Source: Amycolatopsis sp. NBC_01480 (GTDB lineage: Bacteria > Actinomycetota > Actinomycetes > Mycobacteriales > Pseudonocardiaceae). From it: a stretch of DNA of 64,000 nucleotides. The position numbers and the translations under genes are program-made. The notes under the pieces were generated by a model. The model saw only the letters and a program-made list of their open reading frames with translations. It did no database searches and was not told where the DNA came from. Shown in pieces: positions 17,309 through 24,650 of this stretch (position 1 is the stretch's first letter; each line of letters begins with the position of its first letter). The stretch covers positions 1,798,001 to 1,862,000 of the forward strand of contig NZ_CP109442.1 of assembly GCF_036227205.1 (NCBI RefSeq). Direction: 5' to 3'.

Positions 17309-17902
17309 TCAGATAACACCTGCGCGCAGGGCGTAGGCGACGGCATGCGGTCGGTTGCGCAGCTTCAGCCTATTGGTCATGCCGTAGATGACGTTCTTCA
17401 CGGTCCGTTCCGAGTAGCAGAGCTTGCCCGCGATCTCGGCCGTGTCCCAGCCCTCGGCCATCAGCCGGAGCACGTCGACCTCGCGCGGCGACAGCGCGGC
17501 GCCGCCCGCGGCGTGCTGCAGGCTCTGCGCCTGGCCCAGCAGATCGCGCAGCGAGCTCTCCCGGCCGGTCGCGGCCGCGACGATGCTCTTCACCAGCTTG
17601 TCGCCCGCGATCGCCTCGCGCGGCAGCACCGCGGCGACGTGGCAGGCGGCCAGCTCCGGCAGCTCTTCGGCCTCGACGTGCCCGGCCACCAGGACGATGG
17701 CGGCGGGCGTCTCGGACGCGGCGGCGCGCAGGGCGGCCTTCACGTCCGGCGTCACGCGGCTCGCGGCGAACACCAGCACGGCGGCCTCACCACGGCGCTG
17801 GCCCGGCACCACCTGGATCTCCTCGCACGAGCGGAGGTGCTCGATGAGCCCCGCCAGCGCGATCGGGTCCGAAGCCCACGCCGCCACCCTGACCTGATCC
17901 AT
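17309..17902 (-). CDS. LuxR/NarL-type regulator with pseudo-receiver, first gene of a sugar ABC operon
   Basis: A protein of 197 residues, paralogue of the regulator at 3443-4078. The receiver-like half lacks the phosphoacceptor Asp (the strand reads AAVLVFAASRV). The C-terminal 60 residues form a LuxR helix-turn-helix (LSPREVDVLRLMAEG, SERTVKNVIYG). The ATG at 17902 follows AGGGAGGTAACG, a strong ribosome site, and beats an upstream in-frame start at 17938. The stop lies 14 bp before the sugar-binding lipoprotein, whose ribosome site it overlaps. A transporter-linked regulator that is neither LacI, GntR nor ROK is unusual. Confidence 0.85.
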   Translation of the reverse strand: MDQVRVAAWASDPIALAGLIEHLRSCEEIQVVPGQRRGEAAVLVFAASRVTPDVKAALRAAASETPAAIVLVAGHVEAEELPELAACHVAAVLPREAIAGDKLVKSIVAAATGRESSLRDLLGQAQSLQHAAGGAALSPREVDVLRLMAEGWDTAEIAGKLCYSERTVKNVIYGMTNRLKLRNRPHAVAYALRAGVI

Positions 17903-17955
17903 CGTTACCTCCCTGAAGAAACACCCATCCCGTGTCATCAGTGTGCTGAGGGTGC

Positions 17956-17969
17956 CTTCACGAATTCTC
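17956..17969 (-). promoter_or_regulatory. Shared upstream element of the pseudo-receiver regulator genes, copy 2
   Basis: On the minus strand this is GAGAATTCGTGAAG, 54 bases before the ATG at 17902. It matches 12 of 14 bases of the element before the paralogue and has ACTGA at the same offset downstream. Likely a shared promoter or autoregulatory site. Confidence 0.45.
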
Positions 17970-17976
17970 TAGCCGC

Positions 17977-17995
17977 CGTGAAGCCATTCTTCACG
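17977..17995. promoter_or_regulatory. Inverted repeat CGTGAAG-N5-CTTCACG between regulator and glycosidase genes
   Basis: Seven-base perfect arms flank CCATT. It lies in the 168-bp divergent region between the pseudo-receiver regulator and the family 3 glycosidase, so one bound protein could act on both. Related sequences occur at 37719-37736 and 63834-63860. Confidence 0.45.
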
Positions 17996-18070
17996 ACGCG
18001 AAGCCGGGGGCGGCCAGCGCTTCCGATACCGTCGCGAGGGACACCGACCGCTCCAGACGGCAAGGAATTC

Positions 18071-19270
18071 ATGAAGGCGCAGGCAACCAAGCGGCTACCA
18101 GTGGTTTTCTTCACGGCGCTGCTGTTCCCCGGGATCGTTTCCGGCTGCGCTTCACCCACGATCTCCGGCACCGCGATGGCGCGCCCCTCGGCGGCCGCCG
18201 GTGGCTCCTCGGTGGCCTCTCCACCTGCGGCTGCACCGTCTTTGCCGCCTTCTTCACCGGCCTCTTCACCGGCTTCGGCGTGCGGCGCGAAGGTCGCCTC
18301 GATGGACGTCCGCGCGCAGGTGGCCCAGCTCGTCGTGCCGGGGGTCGACGCCGCAAATCCGGCGGCCGCGGTGGAACTGGTGCGCTCGCAGCAGATCGGC
18401 GGAATCTTCGTGGGCGGCAATAACACCACGCTGTTGCAGAATGGCGCATTGAACGCCGTGCAAGCGGCCGCGAAGATCCCCGTCTCGGTGGCGGTCGATG
18501 AAGAAGGCGGCCGAGTTCAGCGCATCGACGATCTCGACGGCTCACTGCCGAGCGCCCGTCAGCTCGCCGCCACGAAAACGCCGGCCGAGGTGCAAGCGCT
18601 CGGCGTCCAGCGCGGGCAGCAGCTGCGCGCCCGCGGGGTCACTGTCGACTACGCGCCCGACGCAGACGTCAGCGACGAACCGGACGACGCGGTGATCGGC
18701 GACCGCTCGTACAGCCCGGACCCGGTGAAGGTGCGGCAGTACGCGATGGCGTTCGCGAACGGGCTGCGCCAGAGCGGCATCACGCCGGTGCTCAAGCACT
18801 TCCCCGGCCACGGCCACGGCTCCGGCGACTCGCACAAGGGCACCGTCACCACGCCGCCGCTGGACCAGCTGCGGCAGGTGGACCTCCAGCCGTACCGCAA
18901 CATCGCCGAGTACGGGAAGATCGAGGTGATGGTCGGCCACCTCGACGTGCCGGGCCTGACCAACGGCGTCCCGGCGTCCATCTCCCCCGCCGCGTACCAG
19001 CTCCTGCGCGGCGAATACCACTTCGCCGGCCCGGTGATCACCGACGACCTGGGCGGCATGAAGGCGATCACCGACCAGTACTCCCTGCCCGACGCGGTGC
19101 TCAAGGCCCTCCAGTCGGGCGCCGACGAGGCCCTGTTCTCCTCGGGCTCCGGCAATGTCGGCCAGGTGCTCGACCGGCTGACGAAGGCGGTCGCCGACGG
19201 GGACCTGCCGGCCGACCGCGTGGCCGCTTCGGTGCAGCGCGTGCTGACGTCGAAGGGCGTCTGCGGCTGA
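18071..19270 (+). CDS. Secreted lipoprotein glycoside hydrolase family 3 (NagZ-like)
   Basis: A protein of 399 residues from the ATG at 18071, preceded by AAGGA. Residues 1-25 are a lipoprotein signal (lipobox IVSGC), followed by a Ser/Pro/Ala linker to about residue 75. The catalytic domain has VDEEGGRVQR, the family 3 motif KHFPGHG, the DSHKG segment with the His/Asp general acid-base pair typical of beta-N-acetylhexosaminidases, and VITDDLGGMKAI with the likely nucleophile Asp. It probably removes N-acetylglucosamine from peptidoglycan or chitin fragments at the cell surface. It is divergent from the regulator/sugar transporter operon, which may import the product; that link is inference. 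Confidence 0.85.
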   Translation: MKAQATKRLPVVFFTALLFPGIVSGCASPTISGTAMARPSAAAGGSSVASPPAAAPSLPPSSPASSPASACGAKVASMDVRAQVAQLVVPGVDAANPAAAVELVRSQQIGGIFVGGNNTTLLQNGALNAVQAAAKIPVSVAVDEEGGRVQRIDDLDGSLPSARQLAATKTPAEVQALGVQRGQQLRARGVTVDYAPDADVSDEPDDAVIGDRSYSPDPVKVRQYAMAFANGLRQSGITPVLKHFPGHGHGSGDSHKGTVTTPPLDQLRQVDLQPYRNIAEYGKIEVMVGHLDVPGLTNGVPASISPAAYQLLRGEYHFAGPVITDDLGGMKAITDQYSLPDAVLKALQSGADEALFSSGSGNVGQVLDRLTKAVADGDLPADRVAASVQRVLTSKGVCG

Positions 19271-19363
19271 GCACTGCCGGGCGAACTCTATGAACTCAAC
19301 ACCGCCCTCGGTGTCCTCCGGTGTGATCCTGGTCCCGCTTGCCGGTCGATCAAGGAGGATCGA

Positions 19364-20275
19364 GTGTCGTGTAAACGTCTTCTCGCCGGAGCCGCGGTCG
19401 CGCTCGGGCTGAGCTGTCTCATCGCCGCTCCGGCGGCCGCAGCGCCGACGGGGATCGTCGACCGGCCGGTGGCCACCACCGGGTGCGGCAAGCCCGCGCC
19501 GGCCGGCGGGACGGGCCATCTGACGTCCGGCGGCGTCGCCCGCGATTACCTGATCCACCTGCCCGACGGCTACAACGCGCGGCGGCCGTACCCGCTGGTG
19601 CTTTCGTTCCACGGGCACGGGCGCACCTCGCAGTACCAGGAGGAGCTTTCGGGCTTCTCGAAGACGGACGCCATCGCGGTATACCCCCAGGGGGTCACCG
19701 GCACGGACGGCGAGTCGGCCTGGACCGGCGCGCCGTACTCCGCGCCGGTGGACGACGTGCTGTTCACCAGCGACCTGATCACCTCGCTGCAGCAGCAGCT
19801 GTGCGTGGACCCGGCCCGGATCTACGCCGCGGGCAAGTCCAACGGCGGCGGTTTCGTCGGCGTGCTCGCCTGCCGGCTGCCGAGCCGGATCGCCGCGTTC
19901 GCCCCGGTTTCGGGCGCGTTCTACCCCCAGGGCGGCGCGTGTCAGCCTTCGCGCCGGGCACCGTTGATCGACTTCCACGGCACGGCGGACACCACGATCC
20001 CGTACGGCGGCAACCCGGCCAAGGGCCTGCCGTCCATTCCGGACTGGCTGGCGGGCTGGGCCTCACGTGACGGCTGCTTCCCGCGTCCGCTGGAGTTCTC
20101 CTCGGCGCGCGACGTCGTGACGCAGTGGTGGCTCGGCTGCTCGCTGGTGCACTTCCAGGTGCAGCACGCCGGGCACGTCTGGCCGAGCACCAAGCCGAAC
20201 CTGGACTCGGCGACGCCTACGACGATCGATGCGACGCCGGTGATCTGGCAGTTCTTCCGGGCGCATCCGCTGTAA
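19364..20275 (+). CDS. Secreted PHB-depolymerase/feruloyl-esterase-family hydrolase
   Basis: A protein of 303 residues with a Sec signal peptide ending near APAAAAP. It has the alpha/beta-hydrolase fold of the LpqC/PHB-depolymerase type: SFHGHGR oxyanion region, nucleophile Ser in GKSNGGG, an Asp in DFHGTADTTIPYGG and a His in HAGHVWP. Members act on short polyester, acetyl-xylan or feruloyl esters; the true substrate cannot be told. The GTG start follows GGAGGATCGA. A hairpin begins four bases after the stop. Confidence 0.8.
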   Translation: MSCKRLLAGAAVALGLSCLIAAPAAAAPTGIVDRPVATTGCGKPAPAGGTGHLTSGGVARDYLIHLPDGYNARRPYPLVLSFHGHGRTSQYQEELSGFSKTDAIAVYPQGVTGTDGESAWTGAPYSAPVDDVLFTSDLITSLQQQLCVDPARIYAAGKSNGGGFVGVLACRLPSRIAAFAPVSGAFYPQGGACQPSRRAPLIDFHGTADTTIPYGGNPAKGLPSIPDWLAGWASRDGCFPRPLEFSSARDVVTQWWLGCSLVHFQVQHAGHVWPSTKPNLDSATPTTIDATPVIWQFFRAHPL

Positions 20276-20278
20276 GTG

Positions 20279-20324
20279 CTCGTGAGTGTTCATGCCGGTT
20301 CTAACCGTCATGAACACTCACGAG
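20279..20324. terminator. Palindromic intergenic terminator, dispersed copy 1
   Basis: Arms of 16 bases (20279-20294 and 20309-20324) are perfect complements (CTCGTGAGTGTTCATG), with an inner CGGTT/AACCG pairing in the loop. It sits between convergent genes. A close relative is at 39866-39915, so this is a repeated element rather than a unique terminator. Confidence 0.75.
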
Positions 20325-20329
20325 TCTCT

Positions 20330-21619
20330 TCAGGCGGGGGCGACCAGGAGCGTGACGGTGCGGTTGGCGTCCGGGTCGCCGTCCGGGTGGGCGGCAGTGG
20401 ACTGGTCGGCGCTGCCCATCGCGAACGCCGTCAGCGGGAGGCCGCTCACGGTCGCCAGCACGCGGGCCGCCGACGCCGCCCGCGCGAGGGCGACCGTCGA
20501 GCCGCCGGTGGCGGGACCACCCGCGACTGTGACACCGTGGCCCAACACTGTCACGCGGACTGACTGTCCTTTGAGGACTTCGCCCCAGTGCTGGAGCGCC
20601 CGGCGTCCCTCGGCACTCGGCGACGTCGCGTTCGGAGCGAACAGGCCGGCGTCGAAGGACACTGAGACGTCCGTTTCGCCGGGCTTCGTGTGGACGCCCG
20701 GCGCGGCCAACGCGGTGGCGAGCGCGGCGAGGCGCTCGTGACGGGCGGCGGCCGCGGCGGCGTCACGGGACTTCGCGGCGTTCAGCCGGTCCAGCTCGGC
20801 CTGCAAGCTGGACGCGGCCGGTGCAGCACCGGCGGCCGACCCCGAGACGACCGCCGGCGCCGCCCCGAACGGCACCGTCACCACCACCACACCTCCCGCC
20901 ACCAGGATCACGGCCGCCCCCGCCGCCAGCGCCCGCCACGGCACCTGCCGCCGACGCCCCCACCCCGACCGCACCCGCGCCACCCGCCGCCGCCCCGCCA
21001 TGGCCGACGGTTCACCAGGCACCAGCTCCAGCACCCGCGCCCAGGCCTCATCGGCCGCGTCGAGGTTCCCGGCTTGGGCGTAGACCCGGGCGAGGAGGTC
21101 CAGGCGGGCTGGTTCACCGCCGCCGGGCCACGGAGTAATGCCACTGGCACCGCCGCTCGGCCGCGAGTTGCCGCCACTGTCCAGCGCCACCTCGGCATCT
21201 CCGAGCACCGAGGTGGTCGCGGTGTCCCCCTCAGGACCACTGCGACCGCCTCGCCCGGCACCACCGGAGTTGCCTCCCCCCGCGCGGCCGCTGCCGCCGC
21301 CGGAGCCATCCCCCGCCGACCCACCGCCACTCCGCCCAGCACCGCCGGCGCGGTCCGCCGCTGAGCTACCACCGCCACTCCGCCCGGCACCGCCGGAGCC
21401 ATCCCCAACCGACCCACCGCGGCCGAATCGCCCGGCAGCGCCAGAATCGTCCCCCGCCGAGCCGCCGTGGCAGCCCCGCGCCAGGCCGCCGCCACCACCA
21501 GCACCGCCGCCGGATTGCTCCAGCAACCGCACCGCACCGTCGAAATCCCCGCCCCGCGCAGCTTCAGCCGCCTCGGCGAGGGTCAGTTCCCCGCCGAGCG
21601 TCTCCAGTGACCCGGTCAT
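20330..21619 (-). CDS. TPR-like/OmpA-like membrane protein, last gene of Hsp70 operon
   Basis: A protein of 429 residues. Residues 12-36 are a TPR-like helix (AEAARGGDFDGAVRLLEQ). Residues 37-168 are a Gly/Ser/Ala-rich insert with a 16-residue repeat (GGAGRSGGGS at about 76 and 92). Residues 170-215 continue the TPR-like helices (ARVYAQAGNLDAADEAWARVLEL). One membrane helix lies at about 229-250, then a short coiled coil and an OmpA-like domain (SFDAGLFAP at 321-329, ending NRTVTLLVAPA). The insert seems to have expanded in a loop between helical repeats. The ATG overlaps the Hsp70 stop by four bases (ATGA). The C-terminal domain may bind the cell wall; function is unknown. Confidence 0.7.
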   Translation of the reverse strand: MTGSLETLGGELTLAEAAEAARGGDFDGAVRLLEQSGGGAGGGGGLARGCHGGSAGDDSGAAGRFGRGGSVGDGSGGAGRSGGGSSAADRAGGAGRSGGGSAGDGSGGGSGRAGGGNSGGAGRGGRSGPEGDTATTSVLGDAEVALDSGGNSRPSGGASGITPWPGGGEPARLDLLARVYAQAGNLDAADEAWARVLELVPGEPSAMAGRRRVARVRSGWGRRRQVPWRALAAGAAVILVAGGVVVVTVPFGAAPAVVSGSAAGAAPAASSLQAELDRLNAAKSRDAAAAAARHERLAALATALAAPGVHTKPGETDVSVSFDAGLFAPNATSPSAEGRRALQHWGEVLKGQSVRVTVLGHGVTVAGGPATGGSTVALARAASAARVLATVSGLPLTAFAMGSADQSTAAHPDGDPDANRTVTLLVAPA

Positions 21620-24111
21620 TTCCGCTCCTGCTGGATGCCGCTGTTCGGGGTCCCGCGGCCGTCGTCCGGCAACAGCGCGCGCAGGCGGCGGTTCAGGCTC
21701 GGCAGCGCAGGCCAGTTGCTCGTCGCGATGAGGCGTTCACCTTCGCGGACCAGTTCGCGGGCCTGGGCCGGGGAGGACATCCGCTCCTGCGACGCGCGCA
21801 GGGCGTTGAAGATCTCGACGTCGAGTGAGCCGTCGCGGCGCAGGAGGCGGACCTGGAGGTCCAGTGCCTGCTCGGAAAGCTGCTCGGCGGCGGGCACGTC
21901 GCGCGTGTTCTGCAGGTCGGCGTAACCGCGTTCGATGTCCGCCAGCTCCTTGCGGTCCTCCTCGGCGCCGACGCGGTCGACCAGGTCACGGCAGTGCTCG
22001 ATCTGGTCGCGCACCCGCTCCAGCACCTCCGGGACGCGCAGCTCCTCCTCGATGTCGTCCAGCTCGGCCTGGACGCCGCGGATCCGGGCCTCCGCGGAGA
22101 CGGCCGCGCTCTCGTCCGTGGCCGCGGACGCCACTTCCTCACGAACCGACGGCACCACGCCCTGGTCGTCGAGGCGCATCAGCAGGCCGCGGGCCCGGTC
22201 CGAGCGCGTCACCTCGACCTGCGTGCGCAGCTGTTCGTGGCGCGCCTCCACCTCGTTCATCAGGCGGCGCAGCGTCGGCGGGTCGGGCACGGTGCGGGTG
22301 TTCAGGTCGACCGCGGCGTCGAACTGCTCGTTCAGCAGCGGCACCTCCGCGACCACCGAGACCAGCCGGGATTCGTTCATCTCGAAGAACATCTGCACCT
22401 CGCTGCCGCGCGGCAGGTCGCGGCGCAGGTCCTCGGCCCGGATCTCGATCAGGCCGACGGCGAGGTTGCGCTCGCCGCGCTTGCGCTCGCCCTCGACGAT
22501 CGGGATCCGGATCGCCGCGCCGGCATCACTGCGGCGCAACGTGACCGTGGTGTGGAACGGCTGATTGGCCTTCGCCGGCAGCGTGGTGTTCTTCAGCAGC
22601 ATCGGGGTGAACGTGCCGTCGGCCTCGGTCAGGCCCACGGAGTTGACCACCGTCTGCCCGGTCATCTCGTTGACCCACTGGGTGATCGTGATCGAGTCCG
22701 GGCTGACCGGCACCCGCGCGCCGGAGGCGTCCATCAGCTCCACGTCGAACCGGTTGCGCGCCAGATCGGCCAGCAGCACGTCGACGGTGAACGTGCCGTC
22801 GACGGCCAGCGCGACCTCCGCGGTCCGGTACGAGGGGCGGCGGCCCGGGTCGTTCAGCGCGATCCGGAACCGGCTCCAGTCGGCGCCGCCCGGTGTCGAG
22901 CAGCGGCCGGAGACCGGCACGGAGGTCAGGCTCGTGGTCGGCGGATAGGACAGCTCCAGGGTGAACTCGCCGCGTTTCGGCGCGACGGTGGCGCGCGGCA
23001 ACGCGACGGTGCCGGCGTAGACCGCGGCACCGCGCGCGACCACCGTGCTCGGGTCCTGGCTGTGGTCCAGCCGGATGCCTAGCCCTTCGGTGGGATCCGC
23101 GAGCAGCTCGCGCAGGCTCGGCGACAGCGTCGGACCGCCGACCAGCAGCAGCCGGTCGATGTCCGACGGCCCCAGGTTCGCCTTCGCCAGCGCCTCCCGG
23201 CACAGCTCGATCGCCCGCCGGTAGAGCGGCCAGGCCAGCTGCTCGACGTCCTCACGCCGCAGGGTGTACTCGAACATGTCCTGCTGCCCGTCACCGCGGT
23301 CGAGGTCCACCATCACCTGCGCCTGGCCGGTCTGCGAAAGCGCGATCTTGCCCGCCTCCGCCCCGGTGCGCAGGAACGCGAAGTTGCGCCGCCATTGCGG
23401 GTTGTCCCGCCGGAAGTCCTTCAGCCCCAGCTCTTTCGCCGCGGCCGGGGCGAGCAGCCGGTCGACGATCGCGGCGTCGATGTTCTTGCCGCCGAGGCTC
23501 GTGTCGCCCGCGTGGTCCAGCACCTTCAGCTCGCCGTCGACGGTGCTGACCACGGCCGAGTCGAACGTGCCGCCGCCGAGGTCGAACACCATCCAGTACG
23601 CGCTGCTGGTCTCGTTCTGGAAGCCGTACGCGAAGGCCGCCGCGGTCGGCTCCTGCACCAGCGGGCACGGCGCGGTGAAGCCGGCCAGCTTCGCGGCCTC
23701 GCTGGTGGCGTTGGTCTGGTTGAGCAGGAAGGCCGCGGGCACGGTGATCACCGCGGCCGCGGGCGCCTCGCCCCCGAACCGGCGGGCGGCGTCGCCGCGC
23801 AGGGTCTTGAGCACCTCGGCCGAAAGCTCCACCGGGCTCATCGAGACCGCGGACCGGGCGAACCGGCGCTGCACGTCCGCGAAGCCCATGGCCTGCTTGA
23901 ACTCGATCTGCACGTTCTCCGGGTCGCGCTCGAGACGGTCGCGGGCGGCGGCGCCGACCTGGATCACCCCCGCCTTCGGGATCCACACCGCCGACGGCGT
24001 GTAGTCGCCCTGGGCGTTGCTCTTGATCACCGTGACACCGCCGCCGGCCAGCACCGCCAGCGCGCTGTTGGTCGTGCCGAGGTCGATGCCGAAGTCAATG
24101 GTGTCGCGCAT
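21616..24111 (-). CDS. Non-canonical Hsp70-family chaperone with inserted beta domain
   Basis: A protein of 831 residues, about 200 longer than DnaK. Residues 1-370 are the actin-like ATPase domain: DLGTTNSA (10-17), VFDLGGGTFD (175-184) and LLLVGGPTLSPSLREL (321-336). The usual hydrophobic Asp-Leu-rich linker is missing. Residues about 380-485 look like an extra beta-sandwich domain, and a recognisable substrate-binding beta domain follows (LLKNTTLPAK 505-514, IVEGERKRG 538-546). Residues 605-825 are helical and coiled-coil. It is translationally coupled to GrpE-like and TPR/OmpA-like genes and lies downstream of a J-like membrane protein, so it is probably a dedicated membrane-associated chaperone rather than the housekeeping DnaK. 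Confidence 0.85.
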   Translation of the reverse strand: MRDTIDFGIDLGTTNSALAVLAGGGVTVIKSNAQGDYTPSAVWIPKAGVIQVGAAARDRLERDPENVQIEFKQAMGFADVQRRFARSAVSMSPVELSAEVLKTLRGDAARRFGGEAPAAAVITVPAAFLLNQTNATSEAAKLAGFTAPCPLVQEPTAAAFAYGFQNETSSAYWMVFDLGGGTFDSAVVSTVDGELKVLDHAGDTSLGGKNIDAAIVDRLLAPAAAKELGLKDFRRDNPQWRRNFAFLRTGAEAGKIALSQTGQAQVMVDLDRGDGQQDMFEYTLRREDVEQLAWPLYRRAIELCREALAKANLGPSDIDRLLLVGGPTLSPSLRELLADPTEGLGIRLDHSQDPSTVVARGAAVYAGTVALPRATVAPKRGEFTLELSYPPTTSLTSVPVSGRCSTPGGADWSRFRIALNDPGRRPSYRTAEVALAVDGTFTVDVLLADLARNRFDVELMDASGARVPVSPDSITITQWVNEMTGQTVVNSVGLTEADGTFTPMLLKNTTLPAKANQPFHTTVTLRRSDAGAAIRIPIVEGERKRGERNLAVGLIEIRAEDLRRDLPRGSEVQMFFEMNESRLVSVVAEVPLLNEQFDAAVDLNTRTVPDPPTLRRLMNEVEARHEQLRTQVEVTRSDRARGLLMRLDDQGVVPSVREEVASAATDESAAVSAEARIRGVQAELDDIEEELRVPEVLERVRDQIEHCRDLVDRVGAEEDRKELADIERGYADLQNTRDVPAAEQLSEQALDLQVRLLRRDGSLDVEIFNALRASQERMSSPAQARELVREGERLIATSNWPALPSLNRRLRALLPDDGRGTPNSGIQQERK

Positions 24112-24640
24112 TCCTGTCCTCCGTCTGGCCGGGGGCGACCGGGCATCCCACGATGACCTGCCCCATCTGGATCCGGCGGTCGGCCAGGTACACCGACGGC
24201 CGCACGGTCTCCACCACCCGCTCGGCGGTGAAGCCGGGTTCGTCTTGGAACAACAGGACTTCCAGCGCCAGGCCGGAGTCGAAGGCCATCCCGTCGTGGT
24301 CCTGGACGGCCACTCCGGCGGCTTCGAGCGCCTCCTGGCTCATCGTGAGCAGCCGGCCGGCCTGGCGCGCGGCCCGGTCGTCCGCGCCGTCGAGCCGTTT
24401 GCGGGCCCGCCACAACGCCGTCGCGGCGGTAGCCAGGTCCGATTCGGACAGTGCCGGGCCCCCGGTGTCCGCCGGCCGCCGCTCGGCGGCCGCGAGCGCG
24501 GCCGAGACCTGGGTGACCAGTTCCCGCAGCCGTGCTCGTTCCTCCTTGCCCCACAACGGTTCCTCGATGCGGAACTCCCGGTGCTGCCGGCGTTGCCGGG
24601 CTTCGACGCGCCACCGCGCGTACGTTCCTCGAACAGTCAA
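24095..24640 (-). CDS. GrpE-like nucleotide-exchange protein
   Basis: A protein of 181 residues. The N-terminal two thirds are helical and Arg/Ala/Glu-rich. The C-terminal part (AERVVETVRPSVYLADRRIQ, then GQVIVGCPV) resembles the small beta domain of GrpE that contacts the Hsp70 ATPase domain. The TTG start at 24640 follows GGGAGACGGCT, which overlaps the stop of the J-like gene. The 3' end overlaps the Hsp70 gene by 17 bases. Position and C-terminal pattern support an exchange factor; the long GrpE coiled-coil is shortened, so I call it GrpE-like only. Confidence 0.6.
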   Translation of the reverse strand: MTVRGTYARWRVEARQRRQHREFRIEEPLWGKEERARLRELVTQVSAALAAAERRPADTGGPALSESDLATAATALWRARKRLDGADDRAARQAGRLLTMSQEALEAAGVAVQDHDGMAFDSGLALEVLLFQDEPGFTAERVVETVRPSVYLADRRIQMGQVIVGCPVAPGQTEDRNARHH

Positions 24641-24650
24641 AGCCGTCTCC

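Noticed and set aside
17345..18070. N-terminal extension of the family 3 glycosidase
   Set aside because: It is antisense to the pseudo-receiver regulator, and the ATG at 18071 is followed by a proper lipoprotein signal peptide.
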